Shown: one piece after another, positions 1 through 6,149 of the stretch | Layout: each line of letters starts with the position of its first letter | Numbering within the stretch: position 1 is the stretch's first letter | NCBI GenBank assembly: GCA_041685075.1 | Contig: JAWLGN010000303.1 | Location: forward strand, 1 to 6,654 | DNA from: JAMCRM01 sp041685075 | GTDB lineage: Bacteria; Acidobacteriota; Terriglobia; Bryobacterales; Bryobacteraceae | DNA length: 6,654 nucleotides | Direction: 5' to 3' | Made by a program: the position numbers and the translations under genes | The notes under the pieces: generated by a model | What the model saw: only the letters and a program-made list of their open reading frames with translations | Database searches by the model: none | Told to the model about the DNA's origin: nothing

Positions 1-648
1 CTCATCCGTGCCGCCCTGGCCGGCGCCGACGCCATCCACGGCGTCGACCCCCGCGCGCGCCTGGTTTACCCGGAACCGCTCATCCACACCGTGCCGCCCC
101 TGCGCAGCGACGTGGTGCAGCCCTCACGCGACAAGAACGCCAGCCAGTTCGAGGTCTTCGACATGCTGCTGGGCCGCGCGGCGCCGGAGCTGGGCGGCGC
201 GCCCCCATACCTGGACATCATCGGGGTGAACTACTACGCCGCCAACCAGTGGGTGCTCCCCGGCGGGCGCAAGCTGCGCTGGGACGGCCGTCCCCGCGAC
301 AAGCGCTGGCGGCCGCTGCGCTACCTGCTCGAAGACGTCTGGAACCGCTACCGGCGTCCCCTGTTCATCGCCGAAACCAGCCACTACGGCGTCGGCCGCG
401 CCGCCTGGATCGCCGAGGTAGCCGCCGAGGTGCTCGCCGCCCGCGAGATGGGGGTGCCGGTGGAAGGCATCTGTCTCTACCCCATCCTGGACCGTTTCGA
501 CTGGAACGACCCCACCCACTGGCATAACAGCGGCCTCTGGGACTTCAAACGCAGCCGCAACGGCCATTACCGCCGCGTGCTGAACGAGGAGTACGCCGGC
601 GCCGTCCGGGAGTGGCAGGAAAAGCTCGCCGCCGTCGGCTGCTGTTAA
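1..648 (+). CDS. GH1-like glycoside hydrolase (beta-glucosidase-like), C-terminal part, 5' end outside window
   Basis: The reading frame is open from base 1 to a TAA at 646-648, giving 215 residues with no start, so the gene begins upstream. The segment looks like the C-terminal half of a clan GH-A TIM barrel related to family GH1. It has YLDIIGVNYY (about residues 70-79), the strand LFIAETSHYG, whose Glu (residue 125, codon 373-375) sits where the GH1 nucleophile of the T/IENG motif lies, then VEGICLYPILDRFDW and HNSGLWDF near the end. By family knowledge it would hydrolyse beta-glycosides with retention. The acid/base Glu is expected just upstream of the window. The AETS motif instead of TENG marks a divergent GH1-like group often annotated only as beta-glucosidase, so the substrate is unknown. 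The gene is followed 31 bp later by a membrane protein gene on the same strand. Family assignment is fairly secure, specificity is not. Confidence 0.8.
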   Translation, partial: LIRAALAGADAIHGVDPRARLVYPEPLIHTVPPLRSDVVQPSRDKNASQFEVFDMLLGRAAPELGGAPPYLDIIGVNYYAANQWVLPGGRKLRWDGRPRDKRWRPLRYLLEDVWNRYRRPLFIAETSHYGVGRAAWIAEVAAEVLAAREMGVPVEGICLYPILDRFDWNDPTHWHNSGLWDFKRSRNGHYRRVLNEEYAGAVREWQEKLAAVGCC

Positions 649-664
649 GGGTGGTACGCCACCT
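649..664 (+). other. Small hairpin with UACG loop after the GH1-like stop codon
   Basis: GGTGG (650-654) pairs perfectly with CCACC (659-663) around the loop TACG, and a G-T wobble (649/664) can extend the stem. It starts directly behind the TAA and ends a few bases before the ribosome binding site of the next gene. No T tract follows, so it is not a standard intrinsic terminator. It could be a weak 3'-end stabiliser between two cotranscribed genes, or chance. Confidence 0.3.
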
Positions 665-679
665 GCAAGGGGAAGGCTC

Positions 680-1171
680 GTGTTCCTCAACGCCTGGCGC
701 TTCCTCACCCTCATGTTGACCGCGCTCGACATGGGGATGGCCTTCAGCCACCTGCTCCAGATGCCCCCGCGCATGACCTACAGCGCGCGGCTGTGGCGGG
801 AAAGCCAGAGCATCTACTATCTCTACGGCCCGCCCATTGGGGCTTCGATCGACGTGGCCGCCTGGATCGCCGCGGTGGTGCTGGCCCTGCTGCTGCGTCG
901 CCGCGACCCCAGGGCCTTCCCTCCCGCGCTGGCCGGCGCCCTTTGTTTCGTAGGCGCGCACGTGGTCTGGTGGATCTGGGTCGCCCCGGTGAACGCCGCC
1001 ATGGCCGGCTGGACGCCCGACGCCATGCCGGGCGACTGGGCCGGCTACCGCGCCCAATGGGAGTACGCCCACGCGGTGCGCGCCATCCTGCAGATCGGCG
1101 GCTTCGCCGCGCTGCTTGCCGCCGTACTCCCGCGCTACCGCCCCATCAGCGGCGGCCGCAGCATGGGGTAG
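680..1171 (+). CDS. DUF1772-type small integral membrane protein
   Basis: This 163-residue protein has four predicted transmembrane segments: about residues 3-22, 53-72, 83-104 and 131-150. A positively charged RRRDPR loop lies after the second. The tail contains APVNAAMAGWTP and a WEYAHAVR segment leading into the last helix. This layout matches the DUF1772 family (anthrone oxygenase-like membrane proteins), in which the P-V-N and W-x-x-x-H type positions recur. The biochemical role of most bacterial members is unknown and no reaction is assigned here. The start is GTG at 680, chosen because the purine-rich AAGGGGAAGG (667-676) lies just upstream. The gene follows the GH1-like gene by 31 bp on the same strand and may be cotranscribed with it. 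Its last 37 bp overlap the converging GNAT gene. The family call is moderately sure and rests on pattern recall, not a profile search. Confidence 0.75.
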   Translation: MFLNAWRFLTLMLTALDMGMAFSHLLQMPPRMTYSARLWRESQSIYYLYGPPIGASIDVAAWIAAVVLALLLRRRDPRAFPPALAGALCFVGAHVVWWIWVAPVNAAMAGWTPDAMPGDWAGYRAQWEYAHAVRAILQIGGFAALLAAVLPRYRPISGGRSMG

Positions 1172-1740
1172 AGCGCCGGCGAGGATCCCGCCTGAATGGT
1201 GCCGATCGTCCGGAAACCGTGCCGCTCGTAGAGCGGGATGTTCCTCGGGTTGCTGGATTCCAGGTAGGCCGGCAGGCCGTCGCGATCGCACACTTCCAGC
1301 GCCCGGCGCAGCAGGGCCGCGCCGTAGCCCCGGTTCTGATACGCCGGTTCTACACCGATCAGCGGCAGGTACCAGTGCGGCTCGCGCGGATGGTAACTGG
1401 CCATCTGCTCGAAGATGCCGGCCATATCGCTCTGGATCGGCGGCGGCGCCGTCCGCTCCACCAGCTCCCAGATGGTTTGATCGTCCGGCTGCACGCCCGG
1501 CGGCAGCCACAGCGCCGCGCCGCAGTATCCCTCCAGCATGTAAGCGCTGCCGTGTTCGAAAGCCCGGCCGCCGAAGCCCCGCGCGAACTCTGGAAAGTGG
1601 GTCAGGTACTGGTGCGGGTCCGGGTAAAGCCAGCGTGCGGCCGGATCCGTACTGAAAGCCAGGGTCAAGCTCGAGAGCACCGCGCGCTCATCGCCCTTAC
1701 CGGCGGTTCTGACAGCATCCGCCGTCGTGATTTCAAGCAT
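1135..1740 (-). CDS. GNAT family N-acetyltransferase
   Basis: This 201-residue cytoplasmic protein has the GCN5-related acetyltransferase fold. The acetyl-CoA binding motif A is clear: strand HWYLPLIGVEP (about 122-132) followed by QNRGYG (135-140), the Q/R-x-x-G-x-G/A pyrophosphate loop, and helix AALLRRALE. Motif B follows as LESSNPRNIPLYERHGF (160-176), with the typical N..N..LYER.GF ending. The N-terminal half contains the usual substrate-side segment, including an AALWLPPG strand (about 75-82) often seen in GNATs of this length. Acceptor substrate is unknown; small amines, antibiotics or protein N-termini are all possible. The ATG at 1738-1740 is supported by a strong AGGAGGGG ribosome binding site (1751-1758, reverse strand), 10 bases upstream. 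It is divergent from the UxuA-like gene and overlaps the preceding plus-strand gene tail to tail. No link to the carbohydrate genes is visible. Confidence 0.88.
   Translation of the reverse strand: MLEITTADAVRTAGKGDERAVLSSLTLAFSTDPAARWLYPDPHQYLTHFPEFARGFGGRAFEHGSAYMLEGYCGAALWLPPGVQPDDQTIWELVERTAPPPIQSDMAGIFEQMASYHPREPHWYLPLIGVEPAYQNRGYGAALLRRALEVCDRDGLPAYLESSNPRNIPLYERHGFRTIGTIQAGSSPALYPMLRPPLMGR
1141..1168. repeat. Inverted repeat in the overlap of two convergent genes
   Basis: CCCCAT (1141-1146) and ATGGGG (1163-1168) are perfect inverted copies. Inside them GCGG (1149-1152) can pair with CCGC (1156-1159) around a three-base loop. The element fills the 37-bp shared 3' end of the membrane protein gene and the GNAT gene, ending exactly before the TAG of the former. 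A hairpin could form in either transcript and act as a bidirectional end signal. No T tract follows on either side, so classical intrinsic termination is not shown. Confidence 0.35.
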
Positions 1741-1849
1741 CGTTGTAACTCCCCTCCTGCTCAGGAACGCGCGAATTTCGCGGCGTTCCGGCTCAGCCCG
1801 CGCGGTTCTGGTACGATCTAGATATTTTTATTCTGGCGAGGTGCCTACC
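1741..1849. promoter_or_regulatory. Divergent intergenic region between the GNAT and UxuA-like genes
   Basis: This 109-bp spacer must hold the promoters of both flanking genes unless either is read from elsewhere. It contains the GNAT ribosome binding site (1751-1758, reverse strand), a palindrome at 1764-1789, and a short AT-rich patch (about 1816-1833) in otherwise GC-rich DNA. A GCGAGG ribosome binding site (1835-1840) precedes the ATG at 1850. Possible -10 elements for the plus strand are TACGAT (1812-1817) or TAGATA (1819-1824), but no convincing -35 box is paired with either. Promoter positions are therefore tentative. Confidence 0.4.
1764..1789. repeat. Imperfect palindrome, candidate operator
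   Basis: The left arm GGAACGCGCGAA (1764-1775) is the inverted copy of the right arm TTCGCG (1777-1782) plus CGTTCC (1784-1789). The centre is a single T (1776) and one extra G (1783) interrupts the right arm. All 12 arm positions pair. It lies in the middle of the divergent spacer, 23 bases from the GNAT start and about 60 from the UxuA-like start. That placement and symmetry suit a dimeric repressor site. The regulator is not in the window. Confidence 0.45.
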
Positions 1850-2929
1850 ATGAGCCAACCCTGGTCGCGCCGGCAGGTCCTCCGGGCCACCACCCTGCCG
1901 GCATTTTCCATGGCCGCGTCGCAAACCGCGTGGCCTCCCGCTCCCCAATCCGGCGCCCCGAAGATCTGCCTGGGGGCGTCGCCCAACCTCGACGAAGCCG
2001 GTATGCGCCGGCTGCGGCAGATCGGCGTCGAGCACGTCCTCATGGGCGGCCCGCGCATCCCCTGGACCGAAAACGAACTGCGCTCGCGCATGCGCCGTTT
2101 CCAGGAAGCCGGCATCACCGTCTGCAACATGATGATCTACGGCTTCAACGACGTCATCTGGGGCCGGCCCGGCGCCGAGGCCCAGACCCAGGCGGTGATC
2201 GAATCCATCCGCGCCGCCGGCAAAGTCGGGCTTTCGGTCATCGAGTACAACTTCTACGCGTACCGCCTCACCGAGGGCTACAAGGAGGAGACCGGCCGCG
2301 GCGGCGCAGGCTACACGGCCTACGATTACGAACTCTCGAAGAACCTGCCGCCGCTCGAGGACGTGGGCGTACACACGCGCGCGGCGCAGCTCGAGCGCGC
2401 CCGGCGCTTCCTCAAGGCCATCGTGCCGGTGGCCGAACAGGCGGGCGTGCGGCTGGCGCTCCACCCCAACGATCCGCCGGTCCCGCTGAGCCGCGGCTCC
2501 GAACAGCTCATGGCCACCTTCGGACACTGGAAGGAGTACCTCAAACTGGTCGAAAGCCCGGCCAACGGCATCACCTACGACTGCGGCGTGGTACGCGAAA
2601 CCGGCGAGGACCCGGTGGCCGTCTGCCGCTACCTGGGCGAGCGCGACTGCATCAACCACGTTCACTACCGCAACGTGCGGGTTCGCAAGCCGCTGGTCGA
2701 TTACACCGAAGTCTTCATCGACGAGGGCGAGGTCAACATGTTCGCGGTGATGAAGGAACTGGTGCGGCAGCGCTACCCGCGCGCTATCTACCCCGAGCAC
2801 CCGCGGGCCATCGACCTCGACCGCGAGCGCGGCATCCGCAACTTCTATCCCGGGGGCGGCGGCTTCGCCGGCGAAATCTACAACGTGGCCTATACCCGCG
2901 CCATGTTACAGGCAGCGCTCTCCGGCTGA
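1850..2929 (+). CDS. UxuA/mannonate dehydratase-like TIM-barrel enzyme with Tat signal
   Basis: The 359-residue protein begins WSRRQVLRATTLPAFSMAASQ, a twin-arginine signal (R7 R8), pointing to export. The mature part is a TIM barrel of the UxuA / sugar-isomerase-like type. LALHPNDPP (203-210), TYDCGV (242-247), INHVHYRNVR (268-277), FIDEGEVNM (289-297) and IYPEHPRA (313-320) correspond to the HPDDPP, cysteine, histidine and GDVDM metal/substrate segments of mannonate dehydratase. That enzyme converts D-mannonate to 2-keto-3-deoxygluconate. Candidate metal ligands are H205, C245, H270 or H272 and an acidic residue in 291-294. Length is near the roughly 390 residues of E. coli UxuA once the leader is counted. 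ATG 1850 is chosen over an in-frame ATG at 1727, because it puts the Tat motif at the N-terminus, follows a GCGAGG site by nine bases and avoids overlap with the GNAT gene. The altered GDVDM segment and export signal make the exact reaction uncertain. A sugar isomerase or epimerase role is possible. Confidence 0.85.
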   Translation: MSQPWSRRQVLRATTLPAFSMAASQTAWPPAPQSGAPKICLGASPNLDEAGMRRLRQIGVEHVLMGGPRIPWTENELRSRMRRFQEAGITVCNMMIYGFNDVIWGRPGAEAQTQAVIESIRAAGKVGLSVIEYNFYAYRLTEGYKEETGRGGAGYTAYDYELSKNLPPLEDVGVHTRAAQLERARRFLKAIVPVAEQAGVRLALHPNDPPVPLSRGSEQLMATFGHWKEYLKLVESPANGITYDCGVVRETGEDPVAVCRYLGERDCINHVHYRNVRVRKPLVDYTEVFIDEGEVNMFAVMKELVRQRYPRAIYPEHPRAIDLDRERGIRNFYPGGGGFAGEIYNVAYTRAMLQAALSG

Positions 2930-2930
2930 T

Positions 2931-4373
2931 TCACCGGCTGCGCCCCTCGCGCCGGTAACGGTCGAGCAGCGCCGCCAACCGCGCCGCCACTTCCGGCCGC
3001 TCGAGGTAGAGGTTGCGCTGTTCCGAGGGGTCCTCGGCCAGGTTGAAGAGTTCGCCCGGCGGCTCTCCCGGCTTCGGCTGGTAGAGCTTCGGCGGGGTGA
3101 AGCCGCCGGAGCCGCGCACTGGGATGAGCTTCCAGGGGCCCTGCCGGATGGCGAAATGGCCGTCGCCGGAGTGGTGTACGACGGCGTCGCGGGCCGAAGC
3201 GCCGGGGCTTTGGCCCAACAGCGCGGGCAGCAGCGAGTAGCTGTCCTCGCCGGCATCGGGAGGCAGTTCGAAGCCGACGATTTCCGCCGCGGTGGCCATC
3301 AGGTCCGTCAGGCAGGTGAGTTGGGCGGAGGTGCTGCCGGCCCGGACCTGCCCCGGCCAGCGCGCGATGAAGGGCACCCGGTGGCCGCCCTCCCAAATAT
3401 CGGCTTTCTGCCCCCGCAGCATATGGTTGGCGCGGTGGCCCCAACGCTCGATCTCTCCCGGAAGCCAGTGGGCGCCGTTGTCGCTGGTGAAGATTACCAG
3501 CGTCTCGCCCGCCAGGCCGCGCGCTTCCAAGGCGTGCAGCACGCGGCCCACGGCATCGTCCACCATGGCGGCGAAATCGCCGTACTCGCCGGCGCCGGAA
3601 CTGCCCCGGAAGCGCGGCTCGGCCAGCCAGGGAGTATGGGGCGCGGTCAGGGGCAGGTAGAGGAAGAACGGTTGCCCGGCCCGCTGCTCGCGCACATAGG
3701 CCACCGCCCGTTCGGTGATTTCCGGCAGCACGCGGTCGTGCCGGAAGCCCGGCGCCATCGGCCCGCCGCGCCAGAAAATGCCGCGCCGCTCGCGTATGCC
3801 TTCCACCGACGCTGTGGGCGCCGCCTGCACCCGCTCGTTCTCCACCCACACGTAAGGCTCCATATCGAGCGAAGCCGGGATGCCGTAGAAGGAATCGAAC
3901 CCCGCCGCATTGGGTCCCGGAACCAGCGGCCTGGTGTAGTCGGTTTTTTCGGCGCTGCCCAACCCCAGGTGCCACTTCCCGAAGGCCGCGGTGCGGTAGC
4001 CCTGCCGCTTCAACAGGGACGGGACGGTGAGGCGCCCCGGCTCGATCAGAGCCGGCGAGTAGCCGTTCAATACGCCGCGTTTCAAGCGGCTGCGCCAGCA
4101 GTAGCGGCCGGTCAGCACGCCGTACCGTGTAGGCGTGCAAACCGCCGAGGGCGAATGCGCATCGGTGAATCGCATGCCCTGGGCGGCCAGGCGGTCGATG
4201 TGGGGGGTGGGAATTCTGGACGCGGCGTTATAGCAACCCAGGTCGCCATAACCCATGTCGTCGGCCAGGATGAAGACAATATTCGGGCGGGAGGCGGCGC
4301 CGAACGCGGACCGGGCAGCCAGGCCCCCTCCCACGGTCTTCAGAAATACTCTGCGGCTGGTCTCCCTCGGCAT
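2931..4373 (-). CDS. Tat-exported sulfatase (arylsulfatase-type, family S1)
   Basis: This enzyme of about 480 residues hydrolyses sulfate esters, probably on a glycan or aryl substrate, outside the cytoplasm. TSRRVFLKT at the N-terminus is a textbook twin-arginine signal, followed by a short A/G-rich stretch and a likely cleavage site near AFGAAS. The mature start PNIVFILADDMGYGDLGCY supplies the metal-binding Asp pair. SAVCTPTRYGVLTGR carries the C-x-P-x-R sulfatase signature, with the Cys at about residue 80 expected to become formylglycine. Further active-site pieces are GKWHLG (about 133-138), APHTPW (about 245-250), FTSDNGAH (about 296-303) and GQKADIWEGGHRVPF (about 322-336). All key residues are present and the length is typical. 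ATG at 4373 is used; a GTG directly before it (4374-4376) would add one residue. It lies 45 bases behind tRNA-Val on the same strand and ends one base from the UxuA-like stop. The maturase it needs is not in the window. Confidence 0.95.
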   Translation of the reverse strand: MPRETSRRVFLKTVGGGLAARSAFGAASRPNIVFILADDMGYGDLGCYNAASRIPTPHIDRLAAQGMRFTDAHSPSAVCTPTRYGVLTGRYCWRSRLKRGVLNGYSPALIEPGRLTVPSLLKRQGYRTAAFGKWHLGLGSAEKTDYTRPLVPGPNAAGFDSFYGIPASLDMEPYVWVENERVQAAPTASVEGIRERRGIFWRGGPMAPGFRHDRVLPEITERAVAYVREQRAGQPFFLYLPLTAPHTPWLAEPRFRGSSGAGEYGDFAAMVDDAVGRVLHALEARGLAGETLVIFTSDNGAHWLPGEIERWGHRANHMLRGQKADIWEGGHRVPFIARWPGQVRAGSTSAQLTCLTDLMATAAEIVGFELPPDAGEDSYSLLPALLGQSPGASARDAVVHHSGDGHFAIRQGPWKLIPVRGSGGFTPPKLYQPKPGEPPGELFNLAEDPSEQRNLYLERPEVAARLAALLDRYRREGRSR

Positions 4374-4418
4374 CACGCCCCAGCATAGCCCGAGCCAGTG
4401 CGCCTGCCAACGCCTTGG

Positions 4419-4495
4419 TGGTGGGCGGTGCGGGACTTGAACCTGCGGCCTCCTGCTTGTAAGGCAGGCGCTCTGACCAACTGAGCTAACCGCCC
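4419..4495 (-). tRNA. tRNA-Val (anticodon UAC), CCA encoded
   Basis: Read on the minus strand this is a complete 77-nt cloverleaf: acceptor GGGCGGT / ACCGCCC, D stem GCTC / GAGC, anticodon stem CCTGC / GCAGG around loop CTTACAA, a five-base variable loop, T loop TTCAAGT, discriminator A and an encoded CCA (4419-4421). The central loop triplet TAC reads valine GUA codons and, with wobble modification, other GUN codons. The T stem GCAGG / CCCGC has one A-C mismatch at its middle pair; every other stem pair is Watson-Crick. No intrinsic terminator is visible between its 3' end and the sulfatase start. Confidence 0.96.
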
Positions 4496-4550
4496 CTCAC
4501 GCTGACTTCTTGATTTTACTACGTTTACTTCCAGATGCGCCGCCCGCGCC
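4496..4550 (-). promoter_or_regulatory. Candidate tRNA-Val promoter region
   Basis: The 55 bases between the unknown Tat protein gene and the tRNA contain the only AT-rich run nearby. On the minus strand TAAAAT (4513-4518) matches the -10 consensus at five of six positions and would place transcription start about 10 bases before the tRNA. No good -35 box is found at 16-18 bases spacing. The tRNA could also be read through from upstream genes. Confidence 0.35.
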
Positions 4551-5462
4551 TCAACCCTGCTTCACGTAGGCCCCGTACAGGTCCACCAGCGCCCGCTCAT
4601 CCGGCGACTCGAGTAGCGCTAAGCGCGCCCGCGCCGCGGCCCTCTCGCCTTGCTTCACGTCGCGGCCGAAGAGCGACAGATACGTCGAATAGTGCGCTTC
4701 CTCCTGGTGCGGCGTCGCCACGGCGAAACAGTCCTCAACGGGGGACATGACCGCCAGCGCCAGCCCCGAGGTAGGGTCGCGCCGAACCGCCAGAGGGCGC
4801 TCGAAGGCGGGCCGGATGGCCCAGTCCACGGGATTCGGAGGGATCTTCCAGCGGCCGTCGCGAATCAGCGCCACCGCCTGCGGTCCCCTGGGAAACATCT
4901 GCCACTGCCCCTGCGCGGCTTCGGCCGCAAGAAAACGGCCGCCCTCCGCCAGCACCGTCGCCGAGGTGAACTGGGAGCCGAAGTAGCAGGCCAGGAAGAC
5001 TTCAAAGCCGGTGAGGTCGCGCTGGGGCCTGGCCTCGAGGCTCAGGTCCAGAGTGCCCGGCCCGCTCCAGCGGTAAACTGCAATCAGCTCGAACGGCCGG
5101 TCGTCCGCCGCGGGCCAGCGTACCCGGACGGCGCCCCCGGCCTCCACCTGCGATTCGCTCGGGACGTACCACATGCCGTTTCCGTAGCGGCGCCCGTCCG
5201 AAAAGACGCGATAGACGCCGAACCAGCCCATGCTGCGCGCCAGCGATGCCCCCGAGGGAAGGTGCGTAACAGGAAGCAAGCCTGTGGAGCGCCCCCCGGC
5301 CTGCAACACGCCGTTCAGCACGCCGGTATCGAAGGCAAAGCCGCCGCCCTCGGCCGGGTGAAAGCTCAGATCGGCGGCCGGGCAGCGGCGTCGAACACAC
5401 GGCAAGGCAGTCGCGGCCAGCAGGAAGCCGCGTCGCGAAACCCGCCCGCTACAACACCCCAT
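4551..5462 (-). CDS. Tat-exported protein of unknown function
   Basis: I do not recognise this 303-residue protein. It starts MGCCSGRVSRRGFLLAATALPC, a twin-arginine leader with a short hydrophobic core, followed by an unusual VRRRC stretch. The remainder has no membrane helix and is rich in short alternating strands with many aromatic and glycine residues, such as GWFGVYRVF, GNGMWYVPSE, FELIAVYRW and TGFEVFLACYFGSQF. This suggests a beta-sandwich, possibly galactose-mutarotase-like or carbohydrate-binding, but that is only an impression. The C-terminus turns helical (AAARARLALLES). ATG 5462 is preferred over an in-frame TTG at 5471, because GGAGG (5475-5479) is 12 bases from the ATG and only three from the TTG. 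The start overlaps the RraA-like stop by 14 bp, so the two are probably translationally coupled and act together. The -1 Pro before Cys argues against a lipobox. Confidence 0.75.
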   Translation of the reverse strand: MGCCSGRVSRRGFLLAATALPCVRRRCPAADLSFHPAEGGGFAFDTGVLNGVLQAGGRSTGLLPVTHLPSGASLARSMGWFGVYRVFSDGRRYGNGMWYVPSESQVEAGGAVRVRWPAADDRPFELIAVYRWSGPGTLDLSLEARPQRDLTGFEVFLACYFGSQFTSATVLAEGGRFLAAEAAQGQWQMFPRGPQAVALIRDGRWKIPPNPVDWAIRPAFERPLAVRRDPTSGLALAVMSPVEDCFAVATPHQEEAHYSTYLSLFGRDVKQGERAAARARLALLESPDERALVDLYGAYVKQG

Positions 5463-6126
5463 ACTGCGCAAAGGCCTCCGTCGCCGACATCCCTTCCAGA
5501 ATCGCCTTCCTGACCACCGACTCCGTGCGGGCCTTGGCCAGCGCGCGCGTGATCACCTCCACCTCCGCCTTCCTGGGCACTACCACCACGCCGTCGATAT
5601 CTCCCACTACGAGATCTCCCGGCTGCACCTCGACGGTTCCCACGCACAGCGGCACCCGATAGTCGACCACATGCCCGCGCCCACGCTGATCGCAGCCGTA
5701 GGTGCCGCGGGCGAAGACCGGGTAGCCCATCTCCAGCAGCCGGTGCGTATCCCGCACGAAGCCGTTGCAGATGGCGCCGACCGCGCCGCGCCGCCGGGCC
5801 GCCGTCGCCATCAACTCGCCGAACAGGGCGTAGTCGCGCTGCGATCCAGAACAGAGATAGACCTCGTCTGGCCGCAGACTATCGAGCGCCTCCAGCATAG
5901 CGCCCCAGGGGCGGCGTTCATCCGGCACCGCGTCGATATCCTGTTCCAGAACCGTCATCGCGCGGCCGGCCAGCACCGTGCGGCTGGCGCGATCGAGCGG
6001 CTGCAGTTCCGCCGGCAGATACTGGTTCCGCAGCCCCATCTCGTCGCAGATATCCCCCACCACGGCGCTATACAGGTGCCGCCGGACGAGCGCCAGCATC
6101 TCCTGATCGGTCTTCCACTCGGGCAT
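5449..6126 (-). CDS. RraA-like family protein (HMG/CHA aldolase or oxaloacetate decarboxylase type)
   Basis: This 225-residue cytoplasmic protein belongs to the RraA / class II pyruvate-aldolase family, which cleaves or decarboxylates 4-carboxy-4-hydroxy-2-oxo acids with a divalent metal. The core signature is present: FGELMATAARRRGAVGAI (about 102-119), NGFVRDT (121-127), whose R125 D126 pair matches the catalytic Arg-Asp of HMG aldolase, and VEVQPGDLVVGDIDGVVVVP (165-184), the family's closing motif. Length fits the family. It carries no export signal. ATG 6124-6126 is preceded by AGGAA about nine bases upstream. The gene lies 23 bases behind the Gfo/Idh gene and overlaps the Tat protein gene at its 3' end, so the three look like one operon. 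A true RraA regulator of RNase E is less likely in this sugar-enzyme context than a metabolic lyase. Its exact substrate is open. Confidence 0.88.
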   Translation of the reverse strand: MPEWKTDQEMLALVRRHLYSAVVGDICDEMGLRNQYLPAELQPLDRASRTVLAGRAMTVLEQDIDAVPDERRPWGAMLEALDSLRPDEVYLCSGSQRDYALFGELMATAARRRGAVGAICNGFVRDTHRLLEMGYPVFARGTYGCDQRGRGHVVDYRVPLCVGTVEVQPGDLVVGDIDGVVVVPRKAEVEVITRALAKARTESVVRKAILEGMSATEAFAQYGVL

Positions 6127-6149
6127 CTCGTTGTTTCCTATCCGCGCCG

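Noticed and set aside
545..1510. 321-codon minus-strand frame across the GNAT gene and the DUF1772-type gene
   Set aside because: It is an off-frame shadow. Its composition is Arg/Gly/Ala-rich and it lacks motifs.
793..1821. 342-codon plus-strand frame across the membrane protein and GNAT genes
   Set aside because: It conflicts with two genes that show clear family features and has low-complexity composition.
1727..1849. N-terminal extension of the UxuA-like gene from the upstream ATG
   Set aside because: It would bury the twin-arginine motif about 47 residues in, overlap the divergent GNAT start and ignore the ribosome binding site before 1850.
2922..2940. CCGGCTG repeated at the junction of the UxuA-like and sulfatase stops
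   Set aside because: It is a 7-bp direct repeat only, with no hairpin or T tract. It is likely chance in GC-rich coding sequence.
2890..4140. 416-codon minus-strand open frame overlapping the sulfatase in another phase
   Set aside because: It is an Arg/Ala-rich off-frame product of the same DNA with no domain signature. The sulfatase frame explains the region.
3156..4388. 410-codon plus-strand open frame opposite the sulfatase
   Set aside because: The minus strand encodes a sulfatase with all catalytic motifs. The plus frame gives Arg/Gly/His-rich sequence without any recognisable motif, as expected in GC-rich DNA.
4650..5513. 287-codon plus-strand frame opposite the unknown Tat protein
   Set aside because: The minus strand has a Tat leader, a usable ribosome binding site and operon-like overlap. 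The plus frame is Arg-rich with no motif.
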